Source of the DNA: Stutzerimonas stutzeri
Lineage (GTDB): Bacteria; Pseudomonadota; Gammaproteobacteria; Pseudomonadales; Pseudomonadaceae
Length of the DNA: 64,000 nucleotides
Assembly: GCF_024448955.1 (NCBI RefSeq)
Contig: NZ_JAMOIH010000003.1
Coordinates: 62,001-126,000, forward strand
Reading direction: 5' to 3'
Part shown: piece after piece, positions 61,467 to 64,000 of the stretch
Numbering within the stretch: position 1 is the first letter of the stretch
How the letters are laid out: every line of letters begins with the position of its first letter
Position numbers and translations under genes: made by a program
The notes under the pieces: model-generated
Databases searched by the model: none
Told to the model about the DNA's origin: nothing
Seen by the model: only the letters and a program-made list of their open reading frames with translations

Positions 61467-63164
61467 ATGAGCGGACCCACACGTGAACTCACGCTCCGCG
61501 CATTGCTCACCGGCTTGCTGCTGGGCGCCGTGCTGACGCCTTCGAATATCTATTCCGGATTGAAGATCGGCTGGTCGTTCAACATGTCGATCATCGCGTT
61601 GCTGGTTGGCTTCGCCTTCTGGCAGAGCATGTCGAAGATGCTGGGTCGGCCCGCCTGGACATTGCACGAGAGCAATATCAACCAGACCACCGCATCGTCC
61701 GCAGCCTCGATCATCTCCAGTGGCCTGGTGGCGCCGATACCGGCTTACACCCTGATCACCGGTCAGCAATTCGAAACCTTGCCACTGATGGCCTGGGTGT
61801 TCTCGGTCAGTTTTCTCGGTATCTGGGTCGCCTGGTATCTGCGGCCGTCACTGATCGTCGAGGCACAGCTGCGCTTTCCCGAAGGCATGGCGACGCTGGC
61901 GACCATGCAGCAGATCTACAGCCATGGAGCTGAGGCGACTCGGCGTCTGCTGGTGCTGGGTTCGGCGGCAGCGCTGGCGGCCGCGGTCAAGCTGATCGAC
62001 AGCCTGTTGTGGACCTTGCCGCGCTGGGCGCCGAGTGCGCAGTTGGAGCGCCTGACCTTCAGTCTGGAACCGTCGCTGCTGCTGGTGGGGTTCGGCGGAA
62101 TCATAGGGTTGCGCGTCGGCCTGTCGTTGCTGCTCGGCGCGGTGATCGCTTGGGGAATGCTCGCGCCGTGGTTGGTGGCGCAAGGCCTGGTGGCGATGCC
62201 TGCGGATGCCAGCGGGCCGCAGTTCGCGTTGCTGATCGAGTGGCTGTTGTGGCCTGGAGTCAGTCTGATGGTCTGCGCCACGCTGACCTCGCTCGGGCTG
62301 CGCCTGCTGCGCTCGCGCCGGGATTCGGAAAGCCGTTTGCAGCTGCGCCGGCCGGCTGCGCTGCCGCTGCTCGGGCTGGTAGTGGCGGCGGGGTTGGTCG
62401 TGGTCCTGCAGATATCGCTGTTCGGTATCCATGTGCTGATGGCCGTATTGTCGATTCCCCTGGCGTTGTTGCTGGCAATGGTGGCGGCGCGGGTAGTCGG
62501 CGCCACCGGCATCCCGCCGATCGGCGCCATCGGGCAGCTGTCGCAGCTGAGCTTCGCTGTGATTGCGCCCGGCCAGGTGGCGATCAATCTAATGAGCGCC
62601 AACACCGCCGGCGGCGCGGCGGGGCAATGCACGGACCTGCTCAACGACTTCAAGGTGGGTCACGCCATCGGTGCGGCGCCGTCGCGGCAGGCGATCGCGC
62701 AATGCCTGGGAATATTGGTGGGCAGCCTGGTGGGGGTATTGGTCTATCAGGTGCTGATCCCCGACCCGCAGACGATGCTGATCACCGCGGAATGGCCCGC
62801 ACCGGCCGTCGCTACCTGGAAGGCGGTAGCCGAGGCGCTGACGGCGGGGTTGGGTTCGATCGGCAGCGACATTCGCTGGGCGATTTTATGCGGTGCGCTT
62901 GCCGGCGTGCTGCTGGGCACGCTCGAAGGACTGCTGCCGCCCTCGCGTCTGCGCTGGTTGCCGAGTTCCGCGGCGCTGGGTCTGGCGTTCATCATCCCGG
63001 CCTCGATTTCGCTGATGATGATGCTTGGCGCGCTGCTGGCCTGGCTGTTCGCGGCGCGCTGGGGGAGTCTTGCCGAGCGTTTCGTCATCGTCGCAGCCGC
63101 GGGACTGGTGGCGGGCGAGAGCATGGCCGGGATCGGCATCTCCTTGGCGCAGTTGCTGAGCTGA
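61467..63164 (+). CDS. OPT-family (oligopeptide/metal-chelate) transporter
   Basis: A 565-residue membrane protein with about 14-15 helices. The N-terminal TPSNIYSGLKIGWSFNMSI and TTASSAASI segments and SNTAGG-like MSANTAGGAAGQCTDLLNDFK are features of the OPT/YSL superfamily, which imports peptides or metal chelates with protons. The substrate is unknown. ATG 61467 follows AGGATGGAG. It is divergent from csgD. Confidence 0.82.
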   Translation: MSGPTRELTLRALLTGLLLGAVLTPSNIYSGLKIGWSFNMSIIALLVGFAFWQSMSKMLGRPAWTLHESNINQTTASSAASIISSGLVAPIPAYTLITGQQFETLPLMAWVFSVSFLGIWVAWYLRPSLIVEAQLRFPEGMATLATMQQIYSHGAEATRRLLVLGSAAALAAAVKLIDSLLWTLPRWAPSAQLERLTFSLEPSLLLVGFGGIIGLRVGLSLLLGAVIAWGMLAPWLVAQGLVAMPADASGPQFALLIEWLLWPGVSLMVCATLTSLGLRLLRSRRDSESRLQLRRPAALPLLGLVVAAGLVVVLQISLFGIHVLMAVLSIPLALLLAMVAARVVGATGIPPIGAIGQLSQLSFAVIAPGQVAINLMSANTAGGAAGQCTDLLNDFKVGHAIGAAPSRQAIAQCLGILVGSLVGVLVYQVLIPDPQTMLITAEWPAPAVATWKAVAEALTAGLGSIGSDIRWAILCGALAGVLLGTLEGLLPPSRLRWLPSSAALGLAFIIPASISLMMMLGALLAWLFAARWGSLAERFVIVAAAGLVAGESMAGIGISLAQLLS

Positions 63165-63348
63165 AGCGGCGTCTGACCTGAGCACCGACCAACGGTAGTG
63201 CCATGGGTGACTGGACGAACGGTTGTCGGTAGCGAATGCGCTAGCTCGGTCCTTTGCGCCGTCGGAAAGAATTTGTAATGCGCTCGATGCAACCCCCGCG
63301 CCCAGCGGATGCCCGAACAGAGGTAACGCCTCAAAAAAGGAGAGTGAC

Positions 63349-63669
63349 ATGCAAACGAAAAAATTAGCGGCCTTGACTCTGGCCGGTTTGATGTCCACGG
63401 CTGTTTTCGCGGCAGGTACTGCTGATCACGACAGCACCATGAGCGGCGACACCATGAACGAGTCGATGGATGGAACAATGACTGATGACACCCGTCCTGG
63501 AATGACCACCGGTACGGGTACCGGTACCGGCATGGGCACCGATGGAGGATCCGGTGCAGGCGCTGGTACTGGTGATACCACAGGTACCGGGACCGGCGGA
63601 GGTGTCGGGACTGGAACTGGAACTGGAACCGGAACCGGCACAGGCGGTGCTGGCGGCGCAGGTAATTAA
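63349..63669 (+). CDS. small exported Gly/Thr-rich repeat protein
   Basis: A 106-residue protein with a clear signal peptide (residues 1-21, cleaved at VFA-AG). The mature chain begins with a Met/Asp/Ser/Thr-rich acidic segment (HDSTMSGDTMNESMDGTM) and then consists almost entirely of Gly and Thr dipeptides to the end (GGAGGAGN). I recognise no family. The start at 63349 has AAAAAAGGAGAG upstream. A strong hairpin with a T run follows. It may be an unstructured periplasmic or surface protein. Confidence 0.72.
   Translation: MQTKKLAALTLAGLMSTAVFAAGTADHDSTMSGDTMNESMDGTMTDDTRPGMTTGTGTGTGMGTDGGSGAGAGTGDTTGTGTGGGVGTGTGTGTGTGTGGAGGAGN
63511..63660. repeat. imperfect 6-bp tandem repeats coding for Gly-Thr
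   Basis: Runs of GGTACC/GGAACT/GGCACC-like hexamers encode alternating Gly and Thr in the small exported protein. Repeat units vary at third positions, so it is an old or slippage-prone array. Confidence 0.75.
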
Positions 63670-63687
63670 TGTGGCTGCAGCCAGATG

Positions 63688-63717
63688 AAAAGTCCCGGCC
63701 TTTGGCTGGGGCTTTTT
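63688..63717 (+). terminator. intrinsic terminator after the Gly/Thr-rich gene
   Basis: AAAAGTCCCGGCC pairs with GGCTGGGGCTTTT (two G-U pairs) across TTT and ends in a run of five T residues. Confidence 0.85.
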
Positions 63718-63794
63718 ATGTTGAACAGTGCGACGCCTGCGTTTAGTTGAACCCACCGTGCGAGGCGCCGGGCTGCCACTTTCAGGAGTGAGCC

Positions 63795-64000
63795 ATGGAC
63801 CTGCGTATTCCGTTGTTTCTAGCAACCTTGGCATTGGCGTCCACCGCCGTGGCGACCGGCACCGGTCCAACGCTGCCGGAGAAAAGCCGCGAACATCCGC
63901 TGGACAATCGCGAGCCTCGGCAGGATGTCATCGAGCGGCAGGACGAAAGCGAATCCCTGCCGCGACCGCCGACGCTCGAAGCTCCGCCGCAAATACCGCC
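63795..64000 (+). CDS. exported protein of unknown function, N-terminal part
   Basis: The reading frame starts MDLRIPLFLATLALASTAVA, a signal peptide, behind AGGAGTGAG, and runs off the window after 68 codons. The mature part is charged and Pro-rich (LPEKSREHPLDNREP, then SLPRPPTLEAPPQIP). The family is not recognised. It follows the terminator of the previous gene by 77 bp and so is separately transcribed. Confidence 0.65.
   Translation, partial: MDLRIPLFLATLALASTAVATGTGPTLPEKSREHPLDNREPRQDVIERQDESESLPRPPTLEAPPQIP

Overview
The window is about 64 kb of GC-rich gammaproteobacterial chromosome. It most resembles the Pseudomonas stutzeri group (Stutzerimonas). The basis is protein similarity and gene order recalled from Pseudomonas aeruginosa PAO1: the pepP-ubiH-ubiI-iron ABC-gcvTHP block, the engB-cc4-dsbA-dgcH-ampDh2-kinB-algB block, the opdH-tctCBA/tctDE block and oprH-phoP-phoQ. 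No rRNA, tRNA, CRISPR array, IS element or prophage was seen. No database search was possible, so all names rest on motifs, length and context.

Layout. 1-10.3 kb: end of pepP, two ubiquinone flavin hydroxylases, a ferric-iron ABC binding protein and fused permease (no ATPase), then the glycine cleavage system gcvT-gcvH-gcvP. 10.3-16.7 kb: engB (divergent), diheme cytochrome c4, dsbA, an endonuclease/exonuclease/phosphatase-fold protein, a diguanylate cyclase, a lipoprotein amidase (AmpDh2-like) and a DUF1330 protein. 16.7-23.7 kb: KinB/AlgB, a sigma-54 promoter driving a DUF2383-type four-helix-bundle protein, small stress-type proteins, a SpmA-SpmB fusion and a roughly 430-bp non-coding foldback repeat. 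23.7-31.3 kb: a tricarboxylate uptake system (OprD-family porin, TctC, TctB, TctA, plus an AbrB-family protein) with divergent tctD-tctE. 31.3-37.6 kb: a 7TMR-DISM diguanylate cyclase, then a GGDEF-EAL protein translationally linked to a polyamine-type periplasmic binding protein (NspS/MbaA-like), and a membrane-anchored ABM protein. 37.8-44.5 kb: CstA, a small protein ending in Cys-Cys, an ArsA-type ATPase, and a PfkB kinase with a GH65 glycoside phosphorylase. 44.5-51.4 kb: an eight-gene Mrp/Mbh-type cation antiporter operon with three NuoL/M/N-like subunits. 51.4-54.8 kb: a SnoaL-like protein and oprH-phoP-phoQ, in which phoP carries a single-base frameshift. 54.8-64 kb: an SDR, a polysaccharide deacetylase, a curli locus (csgD, csgE, csgB, csgA and a CsgH-like gene, without csgF or csgG), an OPT-family transporter and two small exported proteins.

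How the genes fit together. Much of the window concerns the cell envelope and the choice between free and surface life: AlgB/KinB, four c-di-GMP proteins, a probable polyamine-sensing c-di-GMP pair, curli amyloid with its own CsgD, PhoPQ/OprH, peptidoglycan amidase and polysaccharide deacetylase. The rest is uptake and ion homeostasis (ferric iron, tricarboxylates, peptides, pyruvate-type substrates, Na+/H+). Genes are tightly packed, often with 4-14 nt overlaps. Most long antisense reading frames are GC-rich shadows of the genes listed here.
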